Source: Blattamonas nauphoetae (lineage: Eukaryota; Preaxostyla; Oxymonadida). From it: DNA of 64,000 bases. The position numbers were made by a program, and so were the translations under genes. Location of the stretch: positions 1 to 64,000 of the forward strand of contig JARBJD010000346.1 of the NCBI GenBank assembly GCA_033064195.1, in the 5' to 3' direction. Below are positions 54,698 through 63,806 of the stretch, in pieces. How positions within the stretch are numbered: position 1 is the stretch's first letter; every line of letters begins with the position of its first letter. The notes under the pieces were generated by a model. That model searched no databases and was not told the origin of the DNA. It saw nothing but the letters and a program-made list of their open reading frames with translations.

Positions 54698-55059
54698 AGA
54701 AACGGAGGAGGATCATCCCATTTTGTGACACAGAATGATTCACGACAATCAAATTGCACCAAACATGAATTGTTCCGTGAAAAGAAACAAAGAAGAACAG
54801 AATCAAATGAATCATTCCTGACAACGAGCAAGTTCGACGGACTCGCAGAGAACTCGCATGTGACAAAGCGTGCCAAAAGTGGAGCCCAAACAACTGTCAG
54901 AATGTGCAACTACGTTCACTGAGAGGAATGCATAAACAGTATCGTGAGAGTGCTATTGCAAAAGAAAGCGATGATCGAACAGAGAAATGAAGAAAGAACA
55001 ATGAGTGATGAATCAGCCGAGGGCATCAACAGAAAAAGACTAAAACATCAGAGTACACT
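54698..55059. repeat. Spacer between G6 stub and G15
   Basis: Near-identical to the G3-G4 spacer (8044-8400). This shows that the array was continuous across the point where the 39-kb block now sits. Confidence 0.7.
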
Positions 55060-55428
55060 TCAAACAAATCGTTTATGGCTGTGGAAGGGTGGAAATGTGG
55101 GGTGCATCCCATTTCGACGAGAAAATGAGAATTGTTTCTGAGATGGTCCAAAAGTCGAGATTGGGAAAGAAAATCTGGTCAAAATGCATCGTTCAGGGAC
55201 ACCACGAATTGTTTGGAGAGAGGACGGTTGACGATATGACAGTCAAAGACAGCCGCGTTGAGAACGACGAACCCAAAAGAGCAAACCATTTCTGGACGAT
55301 TGGAGGCGATCCCCAAATCTGTTCGTCGGCACCAGCAATCAAAATATTCCCAACATCCGAGGAGAGTCCGCAGAAAGCATTGTGGAGTCATTCGAGAGAC
55401 GATTTCGACGTGTCTTTTGAGTCTCATC

Positions 55429-56505
55429 CTATTGCGGCCTTGTCACATTCGATCCCAGAGATTGTGAGATTGAGTGACTATGTTCGACAACATTGTGACT
55501 ATAAAATTCGCTCTTGTCATGTTTTATCATCTGTTTGATTGTGTCTTCGAAGCCTTCCGAAAACAGAGCTTGAATCATCCGTTTCCCAGATTGGGCGAGT
55601 TCTGGTCCTTCTGCCTTCCACATTTTCAGCGACCTGTTGATGATGCCGATAGAAAACCAGAGAGTTTGATCATGTTCGATGAACGAGAGACAACTTGAGT
55701 TTGCCATCACAATCGGAGATGCGAGGACAAATTCCAATGTTGGACGATGAAATGGGCATATTAAAATGAATATGGCCAATAGAGACATGAAGCAGGAGAG
55801 CAAGTCTCGATTGAGGATGTACTGATTGGTGATCAGAAATGTCACAAATCGTGACGATGGAAGCACGCCCTTCCGAAAGATCATTTCATGATGGTTCAAT
55901 TGATCGACTGCAGTAGTTATGCCAAGGTCGCTGAGAGACGACGGAGTTGCGAGTTTGAGGAGAGTATTGATAATTCTGATAAGATTGTCGAACATCGTTT
56001 CATATCCTGAGATTGGCAGTGTGTGGGGTTGAATAGTCGCTAACACTTGGCTGATGAGATCTGAATCCATGAGGCGACATCGAACAGAAAGCGACGAATA
56101 GTAAAGTGTTTTGTCGAGGAACACGAACGTTGCTCCAATCAGAGTCGAGTGGGGAGATGACAGCAGAGTGGCAATACTCTCCACAAAGCCGGAAGGCGAT
56201 CCAGCTGAAGAGGAAACGAGGTCAGTGACGAGTTTCGCTGTATAAGCATTTCTGAACCCGATTGGCGTCAGGCTCTTCAAAAGCTGGACAGCTCTGTCTT
56301 GAAGGACATTGTCGAATGGGTAGTCAGTTTCCACGAGCGCAACAAGTGAACAGTAAATGGTCGATTTGTCCTTCAAAGACAATTCTGTGCTCTCATCGAA
56401 ATACAGGAATGGTTCTTGCAAGCCGTTGACTTTGGATTGAGATTTCCGTGGATGAGTTGAAGAGGCATCAGAAGACGTTCTCGAATGAGGATGTCCTGTT
56501 TTCAT
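55429..56505 (-). CDS. G15, intact array helical-repeat protein (358 aa)
   Basis: From MKTGHPHSRTSSDASSTHPR to TAG after SLGSNVTRPQ. Segments: LQEPFLYFDESTELSLKDKS, ALVETDYPFDNVLQDRAVQLL, SSAGSPSGFVESIATLLSSPHSTLIGATFVFLDK, IQPHTLPISGYE, HHEMIFRKGVLPSSRFVTFLITNQYIL, LEFVLASPIVMANSSCLSFIEHD and QALFSEGFEDTIKQM. The C-terminal third is nearly the same as G1, the SLTPIGFRN part as G4, and the N-terminus resembles G12, so it is mosaic. If TAG were sense it would gain ~30 residues. Function unknown. Confidence 0.88.
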   Translation of the reverse strand: MKTGHPHSRTSSDASSTHPRKSQSKVNGLQEPFLYFDESTELSLKDKSTIYCSLVALVETDYPFDNVLQDRAVQLLKSLTPIGFRNAYTAKLVTDLVSSSAGSPSGFVESIATLLSSPHSTLIGATFVFLDKTLYYSSLSVRCRLMDSDLISQVLATIQPHTLPISGYETMFDNLIRIINTLLKLATPSSLSDLGITTAVDQLNHHEMIFRKGVLPSSRFVTFLITNQYILNRDLLSCFMSLLAIFILICPFHRPTLEFVLASPIVMANSSCLSFIEHDQTLWFSIGIINRSLKMWKAEGPELAQSGKRMIQALFSEGFEDTIKQMIKHDKSEFYSHNVVEHSHSISQSLGSNVTRPQ

Positions 56506-56783
56506 TGATCTGATTGAGGATCATCCCATGATTCTCGATTTGGTCTGACACCTCCTCCCGAATGCTCGAGATGTGTGGTATACCATGTTAGGAGAGCGGA
56601 GATGACAACAAAAGACGGACAAGAAAAATGAATTGGATCATACTCCGTTGAAATGGACGAAGAGTGAAGTGACAAAGAAAACAGGTTATCACTTTGGGAT
56701 CTTTCCGTTCAGCGCCACGCTCCATTCCATCCCAGATCTTGCGTGATGAGAGAACATTTGGAATAAACATCCCTCCCAACAAA
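56506..56783. other. Spacer between G15 and G16
   Basis: Begins with the start-proximal box (GAGGATCATCCCAT at 56517). No conserved downstream block follows G16, unlike the other array genes. Nothing else seen. Confidence 0.5.
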
Positions 56784-57890
56784 TCAGCCAGTGTTAGTCA
56801 TCAGGATCTGTTCGAGTGTGTCTTCAAAGCCTACAGACAACAGAACCTGGACCAGCCTTTTTCCAGAGTGTGACTGCACACGTGTTACAAGTGGTGTGGT
56901 GCTTGGATGGCTATATTCGTCCATGTCCATGTGAAAATCACGTTTCTTGATGTGATTCTTCCCGAAAGAGAAAAGACACAAGGAAGTCATCACAATTCGA
57001 TGGGAGAGAACGAACTCCAACGTTGGGGCATGATAAGGACCGACGTGAAAGAGGGTGCACAAAAGGCACGAGAAAGCCTCCACAAGGTCCCCACGAAGGT
57101 TGTGTCTGTTTTGGCAGAGAAAGTGCAGATACTCAGACGATGGAACAATAACGTTGTTAAAGACGAGTTCAGAGTTATCGTTCTGCGTGATTGTGTGTGG
57201 AAACGGAAGCTTGCCGTACTTCGGGGGAACCGCGAAGTCCAGACCCGAATTGATGATGTAGACGAGATTGTAGTGAAGTTTCGGATGACACGCAATCGGC
57301 AGGTGGGGAGGATCAACGAATGACAATACTTTGGACAAAAAATCAGTGTGAAAACACTGATATTGGACGATTGGAGTATATTTACCGATCACATAGTTCA
57401 CAAAATATAGACCTGCATCAATAATTTTCGGGTATGGTGACGATAACAGTGTGCCAATACTGTCAATAAACCCAGTCCACGTTCCGTTTCCGTTGGGAAG
57501 AAGATAGTTCAGAAAATGTCTTGGATTGTTGGAGATGTACCAAATTGGATGAAGATTCTTCAAGAAAAGGACTGCTTCGTCTTGGAGGGAATCTTCCAAC
57601 GGATATTCGGCCTTGATAAGCGAGACAAGCGAGGCGTACAATTCTGATTGGTACTCGAAAGTTGATCTTTGCTTCGAGTATTTCAGCCAGAGAGACAAGC
57701 AATCTGGAACGATTGTCGCAAGATCAACAGATGGGTGTGTGTTGTGAGGTCCATAGCTTGCCAGACTCAGACGTGTCATGGTTGAAATGAAAAGCGAGAA
57801 AAGATCGACCCATGATCCAAGCAATGACAAGAAAATAGTTGATTCTTCATGGTTACTCTGCACAATTGCAGCAATGATCAGGTTACTCAT
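56784..57890 (-). CDS. G16, divergent full-length member of the helical-repeat family
   Basis: The frame is open from ATG 57890; MTRLSLASYGPHNTHPSVDL at 57779 may be the true start. Family landmarks are recognisable but much changed: LYASLVSLIKAEYPLEDSLQDEAVLFLKNL, TGFIDSIGTLLSSPYPKIID, VDPPHLPIACHP, VPSSEYLHFLCQNRHNLRGD, PYHAPTLEFVLSHRIVM and QVLLSVGFEDTLEQILM. Stop TGA. It lacks the ~25-residue tail (SISQLLGSN) and the conserved downstream block. It begins 66 bp after the V-ATPase fragment on the same strand. It may be an older lineage of the family, possibly not taking part in exchange with the others. Function unknown. Confidence 0.85.
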   Translation of the reverse strand: MSNLIIAAIVQSNHEESTIFLSLLGSWVDLFSLFISTMTRLSLASYGPHNTHPSVDLATIVPDCLSLWLKYSKQRSTFEYQSELYASLVSLIKAEYPLEDSLQDEAVLFLKNLHPIWYISNNPRHFLNYLLPNGNGTWTGFIDSIGTLLSSPYPKIIDAGLYFVNYVIGKYTPIVQYQCFHTDFLSKVLSFVDPPHLPIACHPKLHYNLVYIINSGLDFAVPPKYGKLPFPHTITQNDNSELVFNNVIVPSSEYLHFLCQNRHNLRGDLVEAFSCLLCTLFHVGPYHAPTLEFVLSHRIVMTSLCLFSFGKNHIKKRDFHMDMDEYSHPSTTPLVTRVQSHSGKRLVQVLLSVGFEDTLEQILMTNTG

Positions 57891-57955
57891 CAAAACGAGT
57901 GCAGCTCAGATGGATTGTCTAAACCATGAATTGTCAATCCGAAAACAAAGAGAAC

Positions 57956-58582
57956 TCAGAGTGTCAAGTACCCTCCCCACTCCCTCCCCTCCCCCACATA
58001 GAACTTGTTCATGAACTCCACCCAATGCAGCCGAAGACAGTGCAGGAACGCACTCAGCCCTTCCATCCCACACAGCACAGCCGCCGTCGCTCCAATCAAC
58101 GCTGGCATCCCAATCACTGACCCAAACACAGGCACCTTCCGAGCCACCAGAATCGACAGGTAATCGAAGAACACTTCCGACAGCTGCGAATGCGCAAGCG
58201 ACAGCGCCCACAGACGCAGGTAGCTCGCTGTGTTCGACACACACCCCAACACGTACTCGATCGTGTCGATCACCAGGTGCACGAACAGACCCGAGTCGAA
58301 CGCCGGCTCCTGCTCCTCCCATTCTCTCCCGCTCCTCTCGTCGCCGTCCCCGTCCCCTTCCCCGCCTGCCTTCCCTTCTTCCGCTTCTGTCGTGCTCGTC
58401 GCAAGCGACGTCGGGGTCAGTGTTCCATATCGCTCTTTCTGCTTCTCTTCCTCTCCAAATTCAGACGAAAGAAACCAGATGTGTAAGCCGAGATTTTGTG
58501 CGCGGTGAGGGGAGGGTGGAGAAGTCGAGAGAGCGTGGATCGAGTGCTGACATGTGATGTTGTCTCGGCAGAGTGTTGGCAT
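57956..58582 (-). pseudogene. V-ATPase subunit a, C-terminal fragment
   Basis: The last ~115 residues match the membrane part of V-ATPase (V0) subunit a: [60 protein letters not shown] and [18 protein letters not shown]. The Arg in [12 protein letters not shown] is the residue essential for proton translocation. Before it is an acidic loop ([14 protein letters not shown] ... [10 protein letters not shown]). Subunit a is normally ~800 residues. Here the sequence loses similarity above ~58480 and meets the dispersed repeat at 58950, then the CTT array and G17. The first ~75% is absent, so this is a truncated copy unless upstream exons lie elsewhere. GC content is high for this window. Confidence 0.85.
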
Positions 58583-58952
58583 CCAGACAGACCCGCACGG
58601 ACAGCGTCTGTCATCTTTCGAGAGCAGCGAAGATGCGTTTGGGTGTGGGTGAGAGAACCAGCAAGAGGAGTGGGGGTGACAACGAGAAAGACAAAGAGAC
58701 CTGAAATAAGACGCACGATCACGGGATGGAACAGTTGAGCTGTGTCCGTTGGATGTTGTGGAAAGCGGTGTCTCCTCGTCGAGTAGCTTCTGCGAGGCTG
58801 CAGTAGACGCAACGAGTGATGGGCTCGCACGTTCCAGGTGGCCATCGACATCATCCGATCCTCGACTCCATTCTTCACAACAACCTCATCGCATCGGCGG
58901 CCTATTCTCTCAGTTCATCACCAACTCAAAGACGGCTGGAGCAGAAGAGAAG
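58583..58952. other. Region between V-ATPase fragment and dispersed repeat
   Basis: Could hold remains of earlier V-ATPase exons: a minus frame [20 protein letters not shown] after a TTTCAG at ~58695 is hydrophobic and might be a membrane segment. I cannot confirm it. Confidence 0.35.
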
Positions 58953-59112
58953 TCGATGCAGGCAGGGCGAAGGGGAGTGTCTCGTCGGTCCTGTTCGTCG
59001 GCAGCGTGACCCACTCGAGGGCAGGGTTGGTTGGAGGAAGGTGACGGCCAATGGGCTTCGCCTGCTTCGGTCGGGATGCGACAGACTGAGTGGTGTTGCC
59101 CTGGTTCACGTT
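58953..59112. repeat. Dispersed repeat, copy next to the CTT array
   Basis: GCAGGCAGGGCGAAGGGGAG to GGGATGCGACAGACTGAGTG, matching 43.05-43.20 kb. It has a few substitutions (GTCGGCAGCG for GTTGGGAGCG). Confidence 0.8.
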
Positions 59113-59143
59113 TGTGCTGATCATCTTTCGACAGTCTGTTCTC

Positions 59144-60613
59144 CTTCTTCTTCTTCTTCTTCTTCTTCTTCTTCTTCTTCTTCTTCTTCTTCTTCTTCTT
59201 CTTCTTCTTCTTCTTCTTCTTCTTCTTCTTCTTCTTCTTCTTCTTCTTCTTCTTCTTCTTCTTCTTCTTCTTCTTCTTCTTCTTCTTCTTCTTCTTCTTC
59301 TTCTTCTTCTTCTTCTTCTTCTTCTTCTTCTTCTTCTTCTTCTTCTTCTTCTTCTTCTTCTTCTTCTTCTTCTTCTTCTTCTTCTTCTTCTTCTTCTTCT
59401 TCTTCTTCTTCTTCTTCTTCTTCTTCTTCTTCTTCTTCTTCTTCTTCTTCTTCTTCTTCTTCTTCTTCTTCTTCTTCTTCTTCTTCTTCTTCTTCTTCTT
59501 CTTCTTCTTCTTCTTCTTCTTCTTCTTCTTCTTCTTCTTCTTCTTCTTCTTCTTCTTCTTCTTCTTCTTCTTCTTCTTCTTCTTCTTCTTCTTCTTCTTC
59601 TTCTTCTTCTTCTTCTTCTTCTTCTTCTTCTTCTTCTTCTTCTTCTTCTTCTTCTTCTTCTTCTTCTTCTTCTTCTTCTTCTTCTTCTTCTTCTTCTTCT
59701 TCTTCTTCTTCTTCTTCTTCTTCTTCTTCTTCTTCTTCTTCTTCTTCTTCTTCTTCTTCTTCTTCTTCTTCTTCTTCTTCTTCTTCTTCTTCTTCTTCTT
59801 CTTCTTCTTCTTCTTCTTCTTCTTCTTCTTCTTCTTCTTCTTCTTCTTCTTCTTCTTCTTCTTCTTCTTCTTCTTCTTCTTCTTCTTCTTCTTCTTCTTC
59901 TTCTTCTTCTTCTTCTTCTTCTTCTTCTTCTTCTTCTTCTTCTTCTTCTTCTTCTTCTTCTTCTTCTTCTTCTTCTTCTTCTTCTTCTTCTTCTTCTTCT
60001 TCTTCTTCTTCTTCTTCTTCTTCTTCTTCTTCTTCTTCTTCTTCTTCTTCTTCTTCTTCTTCTTCTTCTTCTTCTTCTTCTTCTTCTTCTTCTTCTTCTT
60101 CTTCTTCTTCTTCTTCTTCTTCTTCTTCTTCTTCTTCTTCTTCTTCTTCTTCTTCTTCTTCTTCTTCTTCTTCTTCTTCTTCTTCTTCTTCTTCTTCTTC
60201 TTCTTCTTCTTCTTCTTCTTCTTCTTCTTCTTCTTCTTCTTCTTCTTCTTCTTCTTCTTCTTCTTCTTCTTCTTCTTCTTCTTCTTCTTCTTCTTCTTCT
60301 TCTTCTTCTTCTTCTTCTTCTTCTTCTTCTTCTTCTTCTTCTTCTTCTTCTTCTTCTTCTTCTTCTTCTTCTTCTTCTTCTTCTTCTTCTTCTTCTTCTT
60401 CTTCTTCTTCTTCTTCTTCTTCTTCTTCTTCTTCTTCTTCTTCTTCTTCTTCTTCTTCTTCTTCTTCTTCTTCTTCTTCTTCTTCTTCTTCTTCTTCTTC
60501 TTCTTCTTCTTCTTCTTCTTCTTCTTCTTCTTCTTCTTCTTCTTCTTCTTCTTCTTCTTCTTCTTCTTCTTCTTCTTCTTCTTCTTCTTCTTCTTCTTCT
60601 TCTTCTTCTTCTT
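59144..60613. repeat. Perfect CTT (AAG) triplet array, 490 units
   Basis: 1,470 bp of uninterrupted CTT on the plus strand, starting after TGTTCTC and ending before TATCATC. No single substitution is visible. Poly-Ser, poly-Leu, poly-Phe, poly-Glu, poly-Lys and poly-Arg frames across it are artefacts. Such homopurine/homopyrimidine tracts can form triplex DNA. The true length in the genome may differ from the assembled length. Confidence 0.97.
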
Positions 60614-60833
60614 TATCATCAAGCTGCATACTTGTTCGCCATCTGATCACGATGTGGGATCGATTGCTCACCAGGTCTTGCTCGCCAACTCCATCCAATC
60701 GCTTCGCTACGCTATATTCGAACGGATCCCGCTGTGGTTTGCAGTTTCCGATGATTCCCCTACCATGTTTTACAGATGATCAATACACCGTGTGTGGGGT
60801 GTTGAATCATCCGAGAAAGGCGGTTTCGATGTG
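60614..60833. other. Spacer between CTT array and G17
   Basis: Unique sequence to ~60775, then the last ~55 bp of the conserved downstream block. The rest of that block has been lost next to the CTT array. Confidence 0.6.
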
Positions 60834-62951
60834 TCATTCGAGATCTTCCTCGTTCGTGAAGTCCACATTCGATCCCAGTTTCTGTGAGAGAGAGTGACAC
60901 TCTTTCACAAGTTCTTCACCATAAACTCCGTTCTCGTCTTGTTTCAGCATCTGTTCGATTGCGCTTTTGAATCCTTCTGAAAAGAGAGCTTGCATCATCC
61001 GTTTCCCAGATTTGACCACTTCTGGGCCTTCTCTCATCCATTCTCCGAGTGAACGATTGATGTTGTCGAGATTCATCCAAAGAGCATGATCAATTTCGAC
61101 GATTGAGAGGCAACTTGAGAATGACATCGCAATCGGAGATGCGAGGACATATTCCAGTGTTGGATGATGATATGGACTGATTCGAACGTGTGTGCACAAA
61201 AGGGATACAAAAGAGTCGAGGAAGTCCCGATTGAGGATGGATCGATTTGAGATCAGAAATGCCACAATAGGAGACGATGGGAGCACGACCTTCTGAAAGA
61301 TCATTTCACGATGGTTGAATTCATCAACTGCAGCAGTGAGACCTATATCGATGAGTGAGGAGGGAAATGCGAGATAGACACAATAATTTGTGATTCGAAC
61401 AAGGCCGTGGATGATATTTCGACGTTCTGGGAGAGACAGTGTGTGTGGTTGAATGGTGGCGAAGACATTGCTGATCATGTCCGATTCCACGAGAAGTCTT
61501 TTGCTTGCGGTTGTTGAAAATTGAGCAATCGCATGGAGGAATGTGATTGTTGATGTCACGACAGTCGGGTGGGGAGATGCCAACAGAGTGAAGAAGCTGT
61601 CATGAAAAGGAGAAGGTGATCCGATTGAAGAGGGAACGAGTGCTGTCAGGACGTTGCGTGCGAGAGCAAATGCGTCGAATCCCCAATCGGATTCCGGTAG
61701 GAGTCGGGCAGCTCTGTCAGCAAGCGCTTTGTCAATCGGGCGGATCGTGTTTACAAGCTCAACGAGTACATTCCAAATGATTGTTTCACTAAAGTATGCT
61801 TCTGCTGGATAAAGCTCGAAATCGAGGAAGGGATCACGTTGCTTGACGATCGTCCGATCTGATTCGGATGGAGATGACTGACATACGCTCTGCTCGAGCA
61901 CTTCGTAAGTTTCAATGATCTTCTTTTGGAGCTGGTCTGGTGTCCCAACCAACTGCACCAAAACGTGAAGTGGAAACGCGATCAGCATGCACGTGATTTT
62001 GCCTGCATAATCGTCGGATTTGTCCATGTCGAGGACAATCGGGTAGATGTACTCTCCGATCGTCTGTTTCTGATCATCTTCTGATTTGTTGGCGAGCTCC
62101 GTTTTGTCGAATGGTGGGAAGTTTCTCGACGAGATTTGAGTTTGTTGTGGTTGAGGGTTCGGGGCAGGTCGTGGCTGATTCTGAGCACTATTTCGGGGCT
62201 GTCTGTTCTGGTATCTTTGCTGGCCCATCTGGCCTCTTCCCTGCTGCTGGGGAGGATAGCCTTGCTGCGGCATCTGCTGAGCCATCTGTGGATTCATGTA
62301 GTTGTATTGCATTGGAGACCCACCCATCATATTCTGTCCGTACGGCATCATCGGGTATTGACCCATCGGCGGCATCATGTATTGGGGAGGGTTCCCTGGC
62401 TGATTCATTGTCTGCATTTGAGGCATGCCCATGAATGCTCCTTGTGGCGCTGGTTTCTTCATTCGTTGGTTCTTCGGGACGAACAGTTCCACAAACATTT
62501 TTCCGAACCCGTCTATGTCTTGCATGTGGATCTGGCTGATTGCTCGTTGTGCCTGAGACATATCTTCCATCACAACGTTTGCCCAGGTCCTTCCCTTGTC
62601 CAGATGCGGAAGGCATTCAATCACATTTCCGTAATGATTGAAAAGTTCTCGCAGTTTGTCCTTTGCCTCAGGACGGAATCCACGAACGTAAAGAGTGGTG
62701 TGGGTGTTGTTCTTCTCGCAGATGATGTCGCCAGCTTTGGTTGGATCGTCACCCGCTTTGAACAGCCCAGTTGCGCACACTTTCTTTCCATTGAGCCCGC
62801 GCTCGCAATTTCTTGCTTCTTCGTCTTTTTCAAATTCCACAAATGCTGTTCTTTGTGAGCCTGTTGATCCCCTCACGCTCATTTTCACGATCTTTCCAAA
62901 TGGCGAGAGGAGTGTTCGGATGATTTCTTCATTTTCCAGATATGGGTGATT
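60834..62951 (-). CDS. G17: C-terminal half of poly(A)-binding protein fused to an array helical-repeat domain
   Basis: One 705-codon exon starting after a TTTAG acceptor (62952-62956); earlier exons are outside or lost. Order: rest of an RRM (NHPYLENEEIIRTLLSPFGK, RTAFVEFEKDEEA); a full RRM (NTHTTLYVRGFRPEAKDKLR, TWANVVMEDMSQAQRAI); a Met/Pro/Gln-rich linker (PMGQYPMMPYGQNMMGG); an MLLE/PABC domain (KQTIGEYIYPIVLDMDKSDD, KITCMLI, GTPDQLQKKIIETYEVLEQ); then, in frame, a complete array domain (VKQRDPFLDFELYPAEAYFS, IQPHTLSLPERRN, HREMIFQKVVLPSSPIVAFL, ALFSEGFKSAIEQML) to TGA. PABP binds mRNA tails and the MLLE domain binds PAM2 peptides. A GTATGT right after EVLEQS could be a splice donor that would instead separate the two parts. 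Confidence 0.85.
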   Translation of the reverse strand, partial: NHPYLENEEIIRTLLSPFGKIVKMSVRGSTGSQRTAFVEFEKDEEARNCERGLNGKKVCATGLFKAGDDPTKAGDIICEKNNTHTTLYVRGFRPEAKDKLRELFNHYGNVIECLPHLDKGRTWANVVMEDMSQAQRAISQIHMQDIDGFGKMFVELFVPKNQRMKKPAPQGAFMGMPQMQTMNQPGNPPQYMMPPMGQYPMMPYGQNMMGGSPMQYNYMNPQMAQQMPQQGYPPQQQGRGQMGQQRYQNRQPRNSAQNQPRPAPNPQPQQTQISSRNFPPFDKTELANKSEDDQKQTIGEYIYPIVLDMDKSDDYAGKITCMLIAFPLHVLVQLVGTPDQLQKKIIETYEVLEQSVCQSSPSESDRTIVKQRDPFLDFELYPAEAYFSETIIWNVLVELVNTIRPIDKALADRAARLLPESDWGFDAFALARNVLTALVPSSIGSPSPFHDSFFTLLASPHPTVVTSTITFLHAIAQFSTTASKRLLVESDMISNVFATIQPHTLSLPERRNIIHGLVRITNYCVYLAFPSSLIDIGLTAAVDEFNHREMIFQKVVLPSSPIVAFLISNRSILNRDFLDSFVSLLCTHVRISPYHHPTLEYVLASPIAMSFSSCLSIVEIDHALWMNLDNINRSLGEWMREGPEVVKSGKRMMQALFSEGFKSAIEQMLKQDENGVYGEELVKECHSLSQKLGSNVDFTNEEDLE

Positions 62952-63806
62952 CTAAATGAAAAGTTACAAAAGACTATGGTGCGTCTCAAAAAAAAATTTT
63001 TTGTAGAATTAGCTGTCAGAGGTTTTCAGGACAGAAAAGTGCTAAATTTTGGAGATTTTGTTTTGATCGCGTTCGAGAGAGCCCTATTCTGATTGGGGCT
63101 TTTTTTCACATTTATTTCCCCGAAACGTGCCAGAAAATCAACCGATGGTGTAAAACGATATAAAAGAACGGAAATGTGAGAAAAAAGCGAATCAAAAGCA
63201 CGAATCATTCAAAAAGTCTTGAAAAACATGGATTGACTTCCTCGCGTCAGAGAGGCAATATCTTCATAAAGGAATCCGAAAACGTTCATATGGTATTTTT
63301 GAGGCGAATTTGTGAATGGATATCATTTTTGAGGGTTACAATAGAAGAGGGAGGAAGATCGGAATTCACAAGTCAACTGTTTGAGGGGAAGAACGGGATC
63401 ACCAGATCTGAATGAGAAAGTTGAAGGAAAAGAGTTGGAAAACCTCAAAATTGCAATCAATCAATGAGATGTCAAGTTTCGTTGTTGGATCGAAGATGAT
63501 GGAAACAAAGACTTGGAAAGCGAAGATGAGAATATATATCCTGTTCAAGCGATGGTTTTCCGCTTCAAAGTTTGTGGTAAAACGAGATACTTGAACATGT
63601 TTGGAGGTATAGACAAGTCTGGGTGAAAAATGTCGACTGAATGCAGAACTCAGATACAAAAGAATGTATGAAGAGTCAGAAGGACAAAAAACACCTTCAT
63701 CATGTCGAGGGGAGGAGAATATGAGCGCTCTGAAAATTGCAGAGAGTTTCTGCACGTCTGGCAGAAGAAAATACGCGGGTAACAATTCATTTAGAATCAC
63801 CCATAT
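62940..63806. repeat. 867-bp region bounded by 28-bp inverted repeats at the PABP exon edge
   Basis: ATATGGGTGATTCTAAATGA followed by AANNGTTAC at 62940-62967 is inverted at 63779-63806 with 26 of 28 matches. The left arm contains the splice acceptor of the PABP exon (TTTAG|AATCAC on the minus strand). The right arm has GG|GTGATT, a possible donor. The interior has no coding signal. This may be an intron-forming element with splice sites in its inverted ends, or an inverted duplication; spliced reading frames of the two sides do not join to an RRM in the frame I tested. Confidence 0.6.

Noticed and set aside
59090-60897. Very long open frames of poly-Ser, poly-Leu, poly-Phe, poly-Glu and poly-Lys
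   Set aside because: They are the six readings of a pure CTT array; the flanking codons are not gene-like.
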